64,000 nt of DNA from Aradus depressus (GCA_963662175.1 OY759226.1:27496065-27560064); one strand, 5' to 3'; positions 9,853-22,015 are shown, counted from the stretch's first letter. Program-made: numbers and translations. Notes: a model not told the origin generated them from the sequence alone.

Positions 9853-10075
9853 TATGGGGCCCCGCCGACCGCCGACAAGCGTTGCGGCGGCAGCCCCCAA
9901 CTCCGGGAATTAGGCAGAACAGAACCCCCGAAGAATCTCGAGCCCGCTCGGCGCAAAGAGGCGTTCAGAAACCAAGGACGACTGCGATACGTAGCCATTG
10001 AGCCGGTCCTCAGTCGTCCACAGCAGCAAAATAAGAAAGGTGAAGGGTTACCCATTTCCCCGCGGACCAATTAGG
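9853..10075. other. GC-rich island of unknown origin
   Basis: About 220 bases are strikingly GC-rich against an AT-rich background, with CCGCCGACCGCCGACAAGCG and GCGGCGGCAGCCCCC. The minus strand is open for 72 codons (SRPWFLNASLRRAGS, then FFGGSVLPNS), which looks like a fragment of a mobile-element or conserved ORF. I do not recognise it. It ends at a C run (10087-10106). Confidence 0.45.
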
Positions 10076-10109
10076 GTGATGTGACCGCCCCCCCCCCCCC
10101 CCCCCCGGT

Positions 10110-10326
10110 CAGGAACAACCAAAAAAAAAGAATTATAAAAAAAAAAAAAAAAGATTTGACTTTAAAAAATATATATATACTAGTATAGTAGGTATACTTA
10201 CACAATCCTGTTTTTGTGGAGCCGCTTGAAATAAATATTTAAAAAATATTATATTTTTGAAGAAATTTTTAATTTTTGTTTTATAAATAAAAATTTATGA
10301 AAATATATATATATATATTTATTTAC
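10110..10326. other. AT-rich intronic stretch
   Basis: Very AT-rich with A and TA runs. It follows the donor of the exon at 10327-10390, so it is probably intron. Confidence 0.4.
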
Positions 10327-10390
10327 CTTCCTTTCGACATTTCTCTATTGCTCCGGCAATTGCTGGGATATAATTACCAGGAGGCACATC
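10327..10390 (-). CDS. internal exon, possibly OBP N-terminal part
   Basis: A 64-base minus-strand exon with TTATTTCAG acceptor and GAAG|GTAAAT donor. In its open frame it reads DVPPGNYIPAIAGAIEKCRK then E, ending in phase 1. A helix ending K-C-R-K-E could hold C1 of an OBP, and it lies upstream of the OBP exons on the same strand. However, phase 1 here does not meet the phase-0 start of 5023-5149, so at least one exon (the one with C2-x3-C3) would be needed between them. Membership in another gene is equally possible. Confidence 0.5.
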
Positions 10391-10394
10391 CTGA

Positions 10395-10700
10395 AATAAA
10401 TAGAAATACAATTATATATACAAATATATAAATATATAATAATATTTTGCATTTTGTGAATTAGGCAAAATTAGGAACCGAAATGAGTTGCTTTTGTCTG
10501 TCTGTCTGTGGACTTTATCTGCTCATTCATTTAAGCTAGAATTTTTGGAATAGACAGCAATTCCGTAGAATATTGCTTCTATTCCAAAAAAAAAAAAAAG
10601 GTGGATCATTGGCTATGGACTTCCCAAGCATGAATTACTTATAATTTATATATACAACATCATTTGTGCCAATTCTTTGTAACCATGGATACACAAATAA
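10395..10700. other. AT-rich DNA upstream of exon 10327-10390
   Basis: AT-rich, with a TGTCTGTCTGTCTGTGG run at about 10494 and a short A run. No feature beyond simple sequence. Confidence 0.5.
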
Positions 10701-10705
10701 ATATT

Positions 10706-11522
10706 TTGAAAATGAAAATGAAAATAAATTTTATTATTCTGGGACCGAGGTCACCTAAGAATAAATACATACAGGGTAAAGAACAGGAAACAATAAATTA
10801 TAGTATCATTACAAAGAGATAAAAATATAGGTAAATAAAAATTAGTGCTACATTGGAGAAAAACTATATAATTAAAAAAATAGATAAACAAAAGATTAAC
10901 AGGAAAAAACATAAAATTAACTACTTCATTATGATGAAAAAAATAAATAAAAGTATCTATATAAATAAAAGAGAATAAGTAAAAAAATAAAATTGATAAT
11001 ATAAATCGACCGAGCATAATACTATGATGGTTGATTATAAAAGAGAAGGAAGGATGCCCAGCCAAGGTTTGAAATAAAATTAATTTTAGAGAATAGGGGC
11101 TAGATAGAGAAGTGGGAGGAGAGAGAAGAAAAGAAAAATAGTCAAAATAAAATAAGATAAAAATAAAAAATAAATAAATGCATCATAAAAATATATAAAT
11201 GTGTAAATGAACCAAAAAGGAATAATATTGATTAAGATCGAATAATTTAGGAAATATGATAAAAGAAATATAATAAAAATAGAGAATAACAAAGAGAAAA
11301 AAGAGAGAACAAAAAAAGGGAAAAGTAATTTGAATGATTAGATAATTGAGGTTGAAGAATTAGAGAATACGGGGGAGAGATCAAAGAGGAGTGGATTGTT
11401 TAGTGAAGAGGAATTGGAATAGTGAGGATTTGAAGGAAGCCACGGAAGGAGAGTGACGGATTGGGGGAGGCAGGGAGTTCCAAAGAGAGGAGGCCTGGAC
11501 AAGAAACGAATTGTTTTGATCA
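10706..11522 (-). mobile_element. non-LTR retrotransposon 3' end with GAAAAT-type tail
   Basis: On the minus strand, about 11522-11380 encodes the reverse-transcriptase C-terminus NNSFLVQASSLWNSLPPPIR followed by FKSSLFQFLF and a stop. About 650 bases of extremely AT-rich 3' UTR follow, containing CTCGGTCGATTTATATTATC and GTGACCTCGGTCCCAGAATA, ending in repeated ATTTTC. The 3' UTR is shared with 55195-55600 and partly with 15730-15950; the protein end is homologous to 1117-1494. Confidence 0.75.
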
Positions 11523-11582
11523 GTAATTAACAAATAACAATTGTAATACAATTAACAATAAACGCGGTAAAGATATGAATTA

Positions 11583-11800
11583 AGTCGTCGGTGAATCACT
11601 TGTTGATGTCACTTCCCCAGTGCGAATTAATCAACTAAGTTTTCACTCTCCCTCTGATATTAATTTGCCGATTTGGTTGAAAATTAATAACTGTCTTACT
11701 CACTCATATATCTTACTTCTTTAAGTTAAGCCCCTCCCCAAACCCCCTCCAATTTCTTCTTCCCTTTGGCCGATTCGGCTGAAAATCAATAGGTTAGTCA
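11583..11800 (+). repeat. family G repeat copy
   Basis: Starts GTCGTCGGTGAATCACTTG, followed by CACTTCCCCAGTGCGAATTA and TTTTCACTCTCCCTC, and ends in the GGCCGATTCGGCTGAAAATC segment. It abuts an inverted SINE. Confidence 0.55.
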
Positions 11801-11802
11801 GT

Positions 11803-11998
11803 TATTATGACTCATACCAGGGCTTTAACTACGAAGTCATATCGCCTACTACCAGAGTGTCCTTTCGTCCCTCTGGTGGACATTAGCCCGAGTCTATTAT
11901 GGGAGTCCCAAATTTTGTCTATCTCAGATTTAATTACCAAAGGTAGGTAGGAAGAGGTCTTTAACGAGTACCTGATATCTCACGAGGCTCGGAACCAT
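11803..11998 (-). mobile_element. SINE fragment, inverted
   Basis: The complement of the SINE body: TTATGACTCATACCAGGGCT, then the complement of the CCAGAGTGACGAAAGAGC tail and AACGAGTACCTGA. The tRNA head is missing. Confidence 0.7.
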
Positions 11999-12009
11999 CG
12001 CATAACCGG

Positions 12010-12480
12010 GTGACCAATTACATTAACTTCCCCCATACCTCATACATCTGGGTATTCATCATCGCAGGGAATCGATCCAAAAAGCTCAACTTGAGGAAGC
12101 AGCTACGCCATAAAAGTAGATAACTTTAATCTTTACAGAGGAGCTTAAACAACCCACGGCCATATTGTAAATTTGAACAAGCTCTGGTGCTGAACTTTAC
12201 CTTGAATTTTATAATAGTTCAAGCAAGCCGAACAAACTTAATAAAGTTGAACCTGCAATTGTACACTTACCGCCATGGCGAGCCAACTGACCATCCATGT
12301 GGCACATAGCGAGAAGTATATATGTTCAACGTTGAACATGGTATCTGTTATTGAAACTGTCCGACTCACTTCCAAAGGAACACGTCAGACATTACGATAA
12401 ACACAAGCTCAACGTCAATATTCACAGTTAGTTCAAGGTTTGTTTGGAAGTAAATAAACTGTTGTATTCCATAGCAAAAA
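12010..12480. other. intergenic DNA, no gene recognised
   Basis: Moderate-GC unique-looking sequence. A family-G end-like ACATTAACTTCCCCC lies near 12021-12035. No open frame over 40 codons with splice sites was found. Confidence 0.45.
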
Positions 12481-12482
12481 CA

Positions 12483-12850
12483 TCGTCAGTGAATCGCCAG
12501 TTATGTACTTCCCCAGCACAAATTAATCAATTATGTTTTCGCTCTCCCTCCAAAGTTCGGGCTAAAACTTAATATCTGACTTCTGAATCGTCATACGATA
12601 TATGTCGATACATTCATTACTTCGACTGATTTCGCGGAAAATGAATAAGTGCCAGCCTATGGGGTTTTGAAATAGCTTTGAATTTACATATGGAATTTCG
12701 TGTCAAGACATTCATTACATCAATTTTTGTGTTAAGCCTTCCTCCTAATCCCCTCCTTCCCTTTGGACGATTTGGCTGAAATAGGTGTCGTCTTTGGTGG
12801 GTTCTGAAAACACAGATAAAATTGCACACACATTCACTCTATGGGGAGTT
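12483..12850 (+). repeat. family G repeat copy, interrupted by a fold-back element
   Basis: Has GTCAGTGAATCGCCAG, ACTTCCCCAGCACAAATTAA and TTTTCGCTCTCCCTCC, and runs to GGGGAGTTATCATGTTCAGA. The hAT-like fold-back at 12893 starts about 40 bases later. Confidence 0.55.
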
Positions 12851-12892
12851 ATCATGTTCAGAGATACACAAACAGAGACAGTGTATATTCAG

Positions 12893-13499
12893 TAGGGTGG
12901 CCGCTATTTTAAAAAAGTTAAAATTTTCTTGCTCCGGTACCAAAAGCATGTGTAGAATGTCGAAAAAATGTGCCCTGAATTTTTTCAGATTTTTTAAATC
13001 ATATTAACCGGTGCCCATAAGAGGTTGAATTTTAACATGGGTTTTAAATGGGGGTTTTGAACTTTTACCGACTTTTGAGCGTAGTTTCAAATGTTTCAGA
13101 CATAAAAATCTGAAAATTTACATATTTATGTATTTGGGTCCGCTGAATTGAAATTCACCGTCAAAATTCAATTTTAATTCAAACATTAATGACAGTTTTT
13201 TGACAGTTACAACTGTCAAAATTGAATTTTGACGGTGAATTTCAATTCAGCGGACCCAAATACATAAATATGTAAATTTTCAGATTTTTATGTCTGAAAT
13301 ATTTGAAACTACGCTCAAAAGTCGGTGAAAGTTCAAAACCCCCATTTAAACCCATGTTAAAATTCGACCTCTTACAGGCACCGGTTAATATGATTTAAAA
13401 AATCTGAAAAAATTCAGGGCACATTTTTTTGACATTCTACACATGCTTTTGGTACCGGAGCAAGAAAATTTTAACTTTTTTAAAATAGCGGCCACCCTA
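12893..13499. mobile_element. 607-bp hAT-like fold-back element with 8-bp TSD
   Basis: Ends are TAGGGTGGCCGCTATTTTA and its complement, and the two ~300-base arms are near-perfect inverted copies meeting at about 13195. It is flanked by ATATTCAG at 12885-12892 and again at 13500-13507, a perfect 8-bp target-site duplication as made by hAT-superfamily transposases. No coding frame is present; it is a non-autonomous palindromic MITE. Transcripts would form a long hairpin. Confidence 0.88.
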
Positions 13500-13518
13500 A
13501 TATTCAGTGGCGTTTAGC

Positions 13519-14112
13519 CCCCCCCTTATATGTCATCAACTTTCCGAATCCCTCCCCCCCCCCCCCCCCCCCTTCAATATATGTCAACTTGTCGACCCCC
13601 CCCCCCTCCCACCCCCTCAATATATGTCATCAACTTTCCGAATCCCCCCCCCCCCTCAATATATGTCAACTTGTCGACCCCCCCCCCCCTTCAATATATG
13701 TCAACTTGTCGACCCCCCCCCCTTCAATATATGTCAACTTGTCGACCCCCCCCCCCCCCCCTTCAATATATGTCAACTTGTCGACCCCCCCCCCCCCTCC
13801 CTTCAATATATGTCAACTTGTCGACCCCCCCCCCCCCTTCAATATATGTCAACTTGTCGACCCCCCCCCCCCTTCAATATATGTCAACTTGTCGACCCCC
13901 CCCCCCCCTCCCACCCCCTCAATATATGTCATCAACTTTCCGAATCCCCCCCCCCCCCTTCAATATATGTCAACTTGTCGACCCCCCCCCCCCCCCCTCC
14001 CACCCCCTCAATATATGTCATCAACTTTCCGAATCCCCCCCCCCCCCCCTCAATATATGTCAACTTGTCGACCCCCCCCCCCCCCCCCCCCCTCCCACCC
14101 CCTCAATATATG
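13519..14112 (+). repeat. poly-C minisatellite
   Basis: Two alternating motif types, TTCAATATATGTCAACTTGT plus CGAC, and TCAATATATGTCATCAACTT plus TCCGAAT, are separated by C runs of 8-22 bases. About 15 units. All three plus frames translate as Pro-rich strings only because the C runs make no stops; I do not call a gene. Confidence 0.9.
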
Positions 14113-14114
14113 TC

Positions 14115-14645
14115 ATCAACTTTCCAAATTTCCTTTCTCACTTAGTCTGGAAAAAGGTCATTGAAATTTCTGGAGTATATCACAAATAGGACTACTCCGG
14201 CTACTAGCCAAACTGCTAATCAACTCAAGAGATATTCTATTTTTGTATCCAGTTCAAGTCCAAAATTAGTTTTTTTGGATATCATCCAGAAACTCACTAC
14301 AATATCTAGTCTGAATTATATTTACTTATCGTTTCTATTTCGGATATATACTTTTCGAATTTTTGGATTGCAAAGTTTAAACACTCAGATTAGTTCAGAA
14401 AATGTGATGATTCGAATAGTGCACAACTCATTTTTTTCAATGGCGCCTTGATCACAGAAACTTGGAGGAGAGGTGGGGGAAGGAAAATCTTTTGAATCTA
14501 TACAAGATTTTTTTCAGCACTGGTGACCAATAGTTTCACCATTGATAGTGAAAAAACGATATTTCAGACCATCGATGTTCTACTTTACTGTCGATGTATT
14601 TATTCTCTTGTATGTCCTTACTTAATGAGATTATTTTGTTAACAT
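14115..14645. other. spacer with a 96-codon open frame, no support
   Basis: A plus-strand frame at 14161-14451 is open, but its composition and lack of splice sites or similarity give no reason to call a gene. The rest is AT-rich. Confidence 0.4.
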
Positions 14646-14649
14646 ATTT

Positions 14650-15090
14650 ACTTCCCCAGGTAAACAACCCGTTTTCAACGGAATTTCATGTTTTCCAACC
14701 TCAAGACTCAAAATTAGAGAAAAAAATGTCTGACTGTGAACCCGATAACTCCCGATAGAATATAAATTGAGACGAAATTGTATACGTGTAGAGGACAACA
14801 CCTATCGGTTATCATCCAAATCGGCCAAAAGAGGGGGGGGGGGGTGGGGGGGGGGGGGGGGGGGGGGGAGATTAGGGGAGAGGCTTAACTCAAAAACTCT
14901 GCTAACTGCCGTTGTAATGAATGTATCGACACAAAATTTCATATGTGAATTCAAAACCTCATAAGAACGACACTTGTTAATTTTCAACGGAATCGGAAGG
15001 AAAGGAGGTCTCAACTCAAATCCCAAATAACTGCCGATGTATCGACATGAAATTTCATTTTATAAAGTCAAAACCCAATGAGAACATAGA
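14650..15090 (-). repeat. family G repeat copy, inverted, with G-run
   Basis: Contains CCCGTTTTCAACGGAATTTC, AACCCGATAACTCCCGATAG, and GCCAAAAGAG leading into a G-rich run (14832-14868). It ends with repeated TGAAATTTCAT-type segments. These are the inverted-order landmarks of family G. Confidence 0.55.
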
Positions 15091-15093
15091 GAA

Positions 15094-15538
15094 CAGTCGA
15101 TCGATTACTGAGCCGTTGATTTCCATCGCTTTAATCGGGGTCGCTGAAGCAGAATATGATGTTAAAAACTCATTTTAATACATGCCAGCTGTCAAAAAAC
15201 CTGTCATTATCATTTACTTTTTTCATAATCACGGTTTTTTGAGTATTATCTGTTTCTAAACAAAAATGTCTACTAGTTTCGATTAAAAAAATGTAAGGAA
15301 AACATTTTTCGATATTTAATCAATTTCTAAAAATAATTTTCACACTTGACAGCTGTCGACAATGATAATACTGAAAAAACCATGATTATGAAAAAAGTAA
15401 ATGATAATGACAGGTTTTTTGACATGTATTAAAATGAGTTTTTAACATCATATTCTGCTTCAGCGACCCCGAAAACCCCTGAGTACCATTTTCTACCTTA
15501 AAGCGATGGAAATCAACGGCTCAGTAATCGATCGACTG
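15094..15538. mobile_element. 445-bp fold-back element
   Basis: The left arm CAGTCGATCGATTACTGAGC is inverted exactly at the right end. The arms also share ATGATGTTAAAAACTCATTT and AAATGATAATGACAGG with complements, with a loop near 15260-15340. No target duplication was found. A short non-palindromic segment (15438-15500) interrupts the right arm. Confidence 0.75.
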
Positions 15539-15539
15539 A

Positions 15540-15716
15540 AGAAAACTTTGAAACCCGTGTTAAATCCCATTTCAAATTCAACCTCGATGGGGGACGGGTT
15601 ATTCAATATGTTTTCCTCGTTTTTTCGGAGCCAAACATTTTTTTTTGGGAACTACTTTCGACCTAGGGGGAGCACGTTTTAAAATTTAAACTTTTTCACT
15701 TTAAGGACCACCCTAA
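15540..15716. mobile_element. orphan right end of a TAGGGTGG-type fold-back
   Basis: Carries TTTGAAACCCGTGTTAAATC and ends AAGGACCACCCTA, which resembles the right arm of 12893-13499. No matching left end is visible nearby, so it is a diverged remnant. Confidence 0.4.
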
Positions 15717-15724
15717 TATAGATA

Positions 15725-15950
15725 TAGATATACAAAAGAATAACATGAAAAAACATAAAATTGACAGCTTAATTATGAAGAAAAAAATAAAATAAAAGTA
15801 TCTATGAATAAAAGAGAATATGTAAAAAAAAAATACGAATACAGTATACATGTAGATAAGAAAAAAATACGTAGATTAATAAAATCGACAGAGCATAATA
15901 CTGTGATGGTTGATTATGAAAGAGAGGGGAGGTACGTCGCCGGTGGTTCA
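15725..15950 (-). mobile_element. fragment of the non-LTR 3' UTR seen at 10706
   Basis: Shares AACATGAAAAAACATAAAAT, AGTATCTATGAATAAAAGAG and GAGCATAATACTGTGATGGT with the 3' UTR at 10850-11050. No coding part is retained. Confidence 0.6.
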
Positions 15951-15969
15951 CCAACTTTATTTTATTATC

Positions 15970-16112
15970 ATACTAGCAGTAATACCCGGCGGTGCCCGGG
16001 GAACTTTGACATTTCTCCCAATATCTCCTATAAGGCTATTCAGTTCCTCGACAGTGATGTTATAATTTTTAATTATTCATACGGAATTCAACTGTAGTAA
16101 CGCTAGTAATTT
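15970..16112 (+). repeat. 5' module of the composite satellite, copy 1
   Basis: Begins ATACTAGCAGTAATACCCGG, with a CCGGGGAACTTTG segment, CTATTCAGTTCCTCGACAGT and TGTTATAATTTTTAATTATT, and leads directly into the 69-bp minisatellite. Recurs at 23687, 29086 and 37107, and inverted at 41363-41525. Confidence 0.75.
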
Positions 16113-17490
16113 TTTAGGATCCCTGGGCACCACAGCTAGTATGCGCCTTTCAACTGCGGAAACGACAGCTAGTGAATACTTAGCATCGCTGGACGTCCTA
16201 GCCAGTGCGTACATAAGAACGTTTTGACCACAGCTAGTATGTGCCTTGCAACGCTGGGCACCACAGCTAGTACGTAGTTAGGAACGCTGGGCACCACAGG
16301 TAGTATATGCCTTGCAACGGCGGACCCCACCGCTAGTACCTAGTTAGAAACGCTGGGCATCACAGCTAGTATGTGCCTTGCGACGGCGGACCCCACAGCA
16401 GGTACGTAGTTAGGAACGCTGGTCACCACAGCTAGTATGAGCCTCGCAACAGCGGACCCCACATCTAGTACGAAATTAGGAACGCTGGGCATCACAGCTA
16501 GTAAGTGCCTTGCAACAGCGGACCCCACAGCTAGTACGTAGTTAGAAACGCTCAGCATCACAGCTAGTATGTGTTCTGCAAAGGCGGACCCCACCGCTAG
16601 TACCTAATTAGAAACGCTGGGCATCACAGCTAGTATGTTTTTGCAACGGCGGACCCCACAGCTAGTACGTAGTTAGAAACGCTGGGCATCACAGCTAGTA
16701 TGTTTTTGCAACGGCGGACCCCACAGCTAGTACGTAGTTAGAAACGCTCAGCATCACAGCTAGTATGTGTTCTGCAACGGCGGACCCCACCGCTAGTACC
16801 TAATTAGAAACGCTGGGCATCACCGCTAGTATGTTTTTGCAACGGCGGACCCCACAGCTAGTACGTAGTTAGAAACGCTCAGCATCACAGCTAGTATGTG
16901 TTCTGCAATGGCGGACCCCACCGCTAGTACCTAATTAGAAACGCTGGGCATCACCGCTAGTATGTTTTTGCAACGGCGGACCCCACAGCTAGTACGTTTT
17001 TAGGAACGCTGGGCCCTACAGCTAGTAGGTGCCTTGCAACTGCGGAGCCCACAGATAGTATGTAGTTAGAACCACAGGGCATCACAGCTAGTATGTGCCT
17101 CGCAACAGCGGACCCCACAGCTAGTACGTAATTAGGAACGCTGGGCATCACAGCTAGTAAGTGCCTTGCAACAGCGGACCCCACAAATAGTACGTTTTTA
17201 GGAACGCTGGGCCCTACAGCTATTAAGTGCTTTGCAACAGCCCACAGTTAGTATGTAGTTAGAACCACTGGGCATCACAGCTAATATGTGTTTTGCAACG
17301 GCGGACCCCACAGCTAGTACGTAGTTAGAAACGCTCAGCATCACAGCTAGTATGTGTTCTGCAACGGCGGACCCCACCGCTAGTACCTAGTTAGAAACGC
17401 TGGGCATCACAGCTAGTATGTTTTTGTAACGGCGGACCCCACAGCTAGTACGTAGTTAGAACCACTGGGCATAACAGCTAGTGTATTTTT
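16113..17490. repeat. ~69-bp minisatellite, main block
   Basis: About 20 units built of two half-units, each ending CACAGCTAGTA. One half has GTAGTTAGGAACGCTGGGCA, the other GTGCCTTGCAACGGCGGACC. Further blocks lie at about 18406-18890, 19370-19915, 20969-21590, 23840-24885, 29236-29815, 37256-37470 and 38995-39765. Because 69 is divisible by 3, the minus strand stays open and translates as repeated VARHLLAVMPSVPNYVLAVG; I treat that as a by-product. Confidence 0.9.
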
Positions 17491-18405
17491 CTATTTGGCC
17501 ATCAATAATAGTACATGTGAAAATCCATGACAATCCGATCATCCGTTAATGACCTATCACTATCTTCAAATTTAGGCCTACCCCCATACCCCCCCTCCCG
17601 TTCACAATTTTTTGACGTCACACCCTATTTTTCTATTTGGCCTTTATGAATACTACATGTGAAATTTCGTGACAATCCGATCATCCGTTAATGACATCAC
17701 TATACTTATACTTAGGCCCCCATCAACCCACCCTCCCGTTCAAAATTTTGTGACATATACACCCTATATTTCTATTTGACTTTTAAGAATACTACATGTG
17801 AAATTCCATGACAATACGACCAACCGTTATTGAGCTAGCACTATATTTATACTTAGGCCCCCCCGCCACTACCCCCCCTCCCGTACAAAATTTTGAGCCG
17901 TCACACCGCCTATTTTTCTATTTGACTTTCAGAAATACTACATGTGAAATTTCGTGACAATCTGACCAACCGTTAATGAGCCAGCACTATATTTATACTT
18001 AGGCCTATCCCCACAACCTCCCCTCCCGTTCAAAACTTTGGGTCGCCACACATCTTATATTTCTATTTGGATTTTAAAAATACTACATGTGAAATTTTGT
18101 GACAATCCGACCAATCTTTGAATAGTTAGCACTATATTTATACTTAGGCCAACCCCCCCCCCCCCCCCCCACCCCCCGTTCAAATTTTTGGGACGCCACA
18201 CACCTTTTTTTTTATTTGGTCTTCAGGAATACTACATGTGAAACTTCGTGACATTGCGACCAACCGTTAATGAGCTAGCTCTATATTTATACTTAGGCCC
18301 CCCTCAACCCCACTCCCGTTCAAAACTTTAGAACGCCACACACCTTATTTTTCTATTTGGCCTTCAGGAATACTCCATGTGAAATTTCGTGACAATCCGA
18401 CCAAA
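17490..18405. repeat. ~145-bp satellite, first block
   Basis: Units contain TTTTTCTATTTGGCCTT, AATACTACATGTGAAATTTC, GTGACAATCCGACCAACCGT, CTATATTTATACTTAGGCCC and a C-rich tract ending CCCTCCCGTTCAAAACTTTG. Further blocks lie at about 18890-19370, 19915-20968, 21590-22015, 24886-26020, 26161-27075, 27214-27850, 29816-30675, 30816-31860, 37471-37890, 38036-38823 and 39766-40615. No open frame is conserved. Confidence 0.9.
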
Positions 18406-21400
18406 GTTAGGAACCCTGGGCATCACAGCTAGTATGCTTTTGCAACGATGGACCCCACAGCTAGTACGTTTTTAGGAACGCTGGGCCCTACAGGTAGTAG
18501 GTGCCTTGCAACTGCGAACCCCACAGATAGTATGTAGATAGAACCACAGGGCGTCACAGCTAGTATGAGTTTTGCAACGGCGGACCCCACGGCTAGTACC
18601 TACGTAGTGAAATACGCTGGGCCACACTGCTAGCGCCTTGCAACAGCAGACCCCACAGCTAGTACGTAATTAGAAACGCTGGGCATCACAGCTAGTAAAT
18701 GTCTTGTAGGTGCCTTGCAACAGCGAACCCCACAGCCAGTACATAGTTAGGAACGCTGGGGCTGAGCACTACAGCTAGTAAGTGCCTTGCAACAGCGGAC
18801 CCCACAGCTAGTACGATATTAGGAACGCTGGACATCACAGCTAGTAAATGTCTTGCAACAGTGAACCCCACAGCGAATACATAGTTACTACTACACCATG
18901 TGAAATTCATGACAATCCGATTCATGACGATTCGCCCAAAGTTAATGAGTTAGCTCTATATTTATACTTAGGCCCCCCCACTACCCCCCCTCCCGTAAAA
19001 AATTTTGAGCCGTCACACCGCCTATTTTTCTACTTGGTCTTCAGGAATACTCCATGTGAAATTTCGTGACAATCCGACCAACCGTTAAAGAGTTAGCTCT
19101 ATATTTATACTTAGGCCCCCCCACAACCCCCCCTCCCGTTCAAAACTTTGGGACGCCACACACCTTTTTTTCCTATTTGGCTTTTAAAAATACTACATGT
19201 GAAATTTCATGACGATTCGCCCAAAGTTAATGAGTTAGCTCTATATTTATACTTAGGCCCCCCCACTACCCCCCCTCCCGTTCAAAACTTTGGGACGCCA
19301 CACACCTTATTTTTCTATTTGGCCTTCAGGGATACTCCATGTGAAATTTCGTGACAATCCGACCAACGTTAGGAACGCTGGTCACCACAGCTAGTAAATG
19401 CCTTGCAACAACGGACCCCACAGCTAGTACGATATTAGGAACCCTGGGCATCACAGCTAGTATGCTTTTGCAACGACGGACCCCACAGCTAGTACGTTTT
19501 TAGGAACGCTGGGCCCTACAGGTAGTAGGTGCCTTGCAACTGCGAACCCCACAGATAGTATGTAGTTAGAACCACAGGGCATCACAGCTAGTATGAGTTT
19601 TGCAACGGCGGACCCCACGGCTAGTACCTACGTAGTGAAATACGCTGGGCCACACTGCTAGCGCCTTGCAACAGCAGACCCCACAGCTAGTACGTAATTA
19701 GAAACGCTGGGCATCACAGCTAGTAAATGTCTTGTAGGTGCCTTGCAACAGCGAACCCCACAACCAGTACATAGTTAGGAACGCTGGGGCTGAGCACTAC
19801 AGCTAGTAAGTGCCTTGCAACAGCGGACCCCACAGCTAGTACGATATTAGGAACGCTGGACATCACAGCTAGTAAATGTCTTGCAACAGTGAACCCCACA
19901 GCGAATACATAGTTACTACTACAACATGTGAAATTCATGACAATCCGATTCATGACAATACGATCAACCGTTAAAGAGTTAGCTCTATATTTATACTTAG
20001 GCCCCCCCACAACCCCCCCTCCCGTTCAAAACTTTGGGATGCCACACACCTTTTTTTCCTATTTGGCTTTTAAAAATACTACATGTGAAATTTCATGACG
20101 ATTCGCCCATTAGTTAATGAGTTAGCTCTATATTTATACTTAGGCCCCCCCACTACCCTCCCCCCTCCCGTAAAAAATTTTGAGCCGTCACACCGCCTAT
20201 TTTTCTATTTGGTCTTCAGGAATAATCCATGTGAAATTTCGTGACAATCCGACCAACCGTTAAAGAGTTAGCTCTATATTTATACTTAGGCCCCCCCACA
20301 ACCCCCCCTCCCGTTCAAAACTTTGGGACGCCACACACCTTTTTTTCCTATTTGGCTTTTAAAAATACTACATGTGAAATTTCATGACGATTCGCCCAAA
20401 GTTAATGAGTTAGCTCTATATTTATACTTAGGCCCCCCCACTACCCCCTCTCTCGTAAAAAAGTTTGAGCCGTCACACCGCCTATTTTTCTACTTGGTCT
20501 TCAGGAATACTCCATGTGAAATTTCGTGACAATCCGACCAACCGTTAAAGAGTTAGCTCTATATTTATACTTAGGCCCCCCCACAACCCTCCCTCCCGTT
20601 CAAAACTTTGGGACGCCACACACCTTTTTTTCCTATTTGGCTTTTAAAAATACTACATGTGAAATTTCATGACGATTCGCCCATTAGTTAATGAGTTAGC
20701 TCTATATTTATACTTAGGCCCTCCCACTACCCCCCTCCCGTAAAAAATTTTGAGCCGTCACACCGCCAATTTTTTTTATTTGGTCTTCAGGAATACTACA
20801 TGTGAAACTTCGTGACAATCCGACCAACTGTTAAAGAGTTAGCTCTATATTTATACTTAGGCCCCCCTCAACCCCCCCTCCCGTTCAAAACTTTAGAACG
20901 CCACACACCTTATTTTTCTATTTGGCCTTCAGGAATACACCATGTGAAATTTCGTGACAATCCGACCAACGTTAGGAACGCTGGTCACCACATCTAGTAT
21001 GTGCCTCGCAACAGCGGACCCCACAGCTAGTACGAAGTAAGGAACGCTGGGCACTACAGCTAGTAAATGCCTTGCAACAACGGACCCCACAGCTAGTACG
21101 ATATTAGGAACCCTGGGCATCACAGCTAGTATGCTTTTGCAACGACGGACCCCACAACTAGTACGTTTTTAGGAACGCTGGGCCCTACAGGTAGTAGGTG
21201 CGTTGCATCTGCGAACCCCACAGATAGTATGTAGTTAGAACCACAGGGCATCACAGCTAGTATGAGTTTTGCAACGGCGGACCCCACGGCTAGTACCTAC
21301 GTAGTGAAATACGCTGGGCCACACTGCTAGCGCCTTGCAGCAGCAGACCCCACAGCTAGTACGTAATTAGAAACGCTGGGCATCACAGCTAGTAAATGTC

Positions 21401-22015
21401 TTGTAGGTGCCTTGCAACAGCGAACCCCACAGCCAGTACATAGTTAGGAACGCTGGGGCTGAGCACTACAGCTAGTAAGTGCCTTGCAACAGCGGACCCC
21501 ACAGCTAGTACGATATTAGGAACGCTGGACATCACAGCTAGTAAATGACTTGCAACAGTGAACCCCACAGCGAATACATAGTTACTACTACTACATGTGA
21601 AATTCATGACAATCCGATTCATGACAATACGATCAACCGTTAAAGAGTTAGCTCTATATTTATACTTAGGCCCCCCCACTACCCTCCCCCCTCCCGTAAA
21701 AAATTTTGAGCCGTCACACCGCCTATTTTTCTATTTGGTCTTCAGGAATACTCCATGTGAAATTTCGTGACAATCCGACCAACCGTCAAAGAGTTAGCTC
21801 TATATTTATACTTAGGCCCCCCCACAACCCCCCCTCACGTTCAAAACTTTGGGACGCCACACACCTTTTTTTCCTATTTGGCTTTTAAAAATACTACATG
21901 TGAAATTTCATGACGATTCGCCCATTAGTTAATGAGTTAGCACTATTTATATACTTAGGCCCCCCTTACAACCCCCCCTCCCGATCAAAATTTTGGGACG
22001 CCACATAGCCTATTA

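Noticed and set aside
10751..11292. Phe/Ile-rich minus-strand frames resembling membrane proteins
   Set aside because: They lie in the AT-rich 3' UTR of a non-LTR retrotransposon, and the related copy at 55.2 kb does not keep the frame.
13507..14189. Three overlapping Pro-rich open frames of about 190-219 codons
   Set aside because: All frames are open at once, which is a property of the C runs, not of coding selection.
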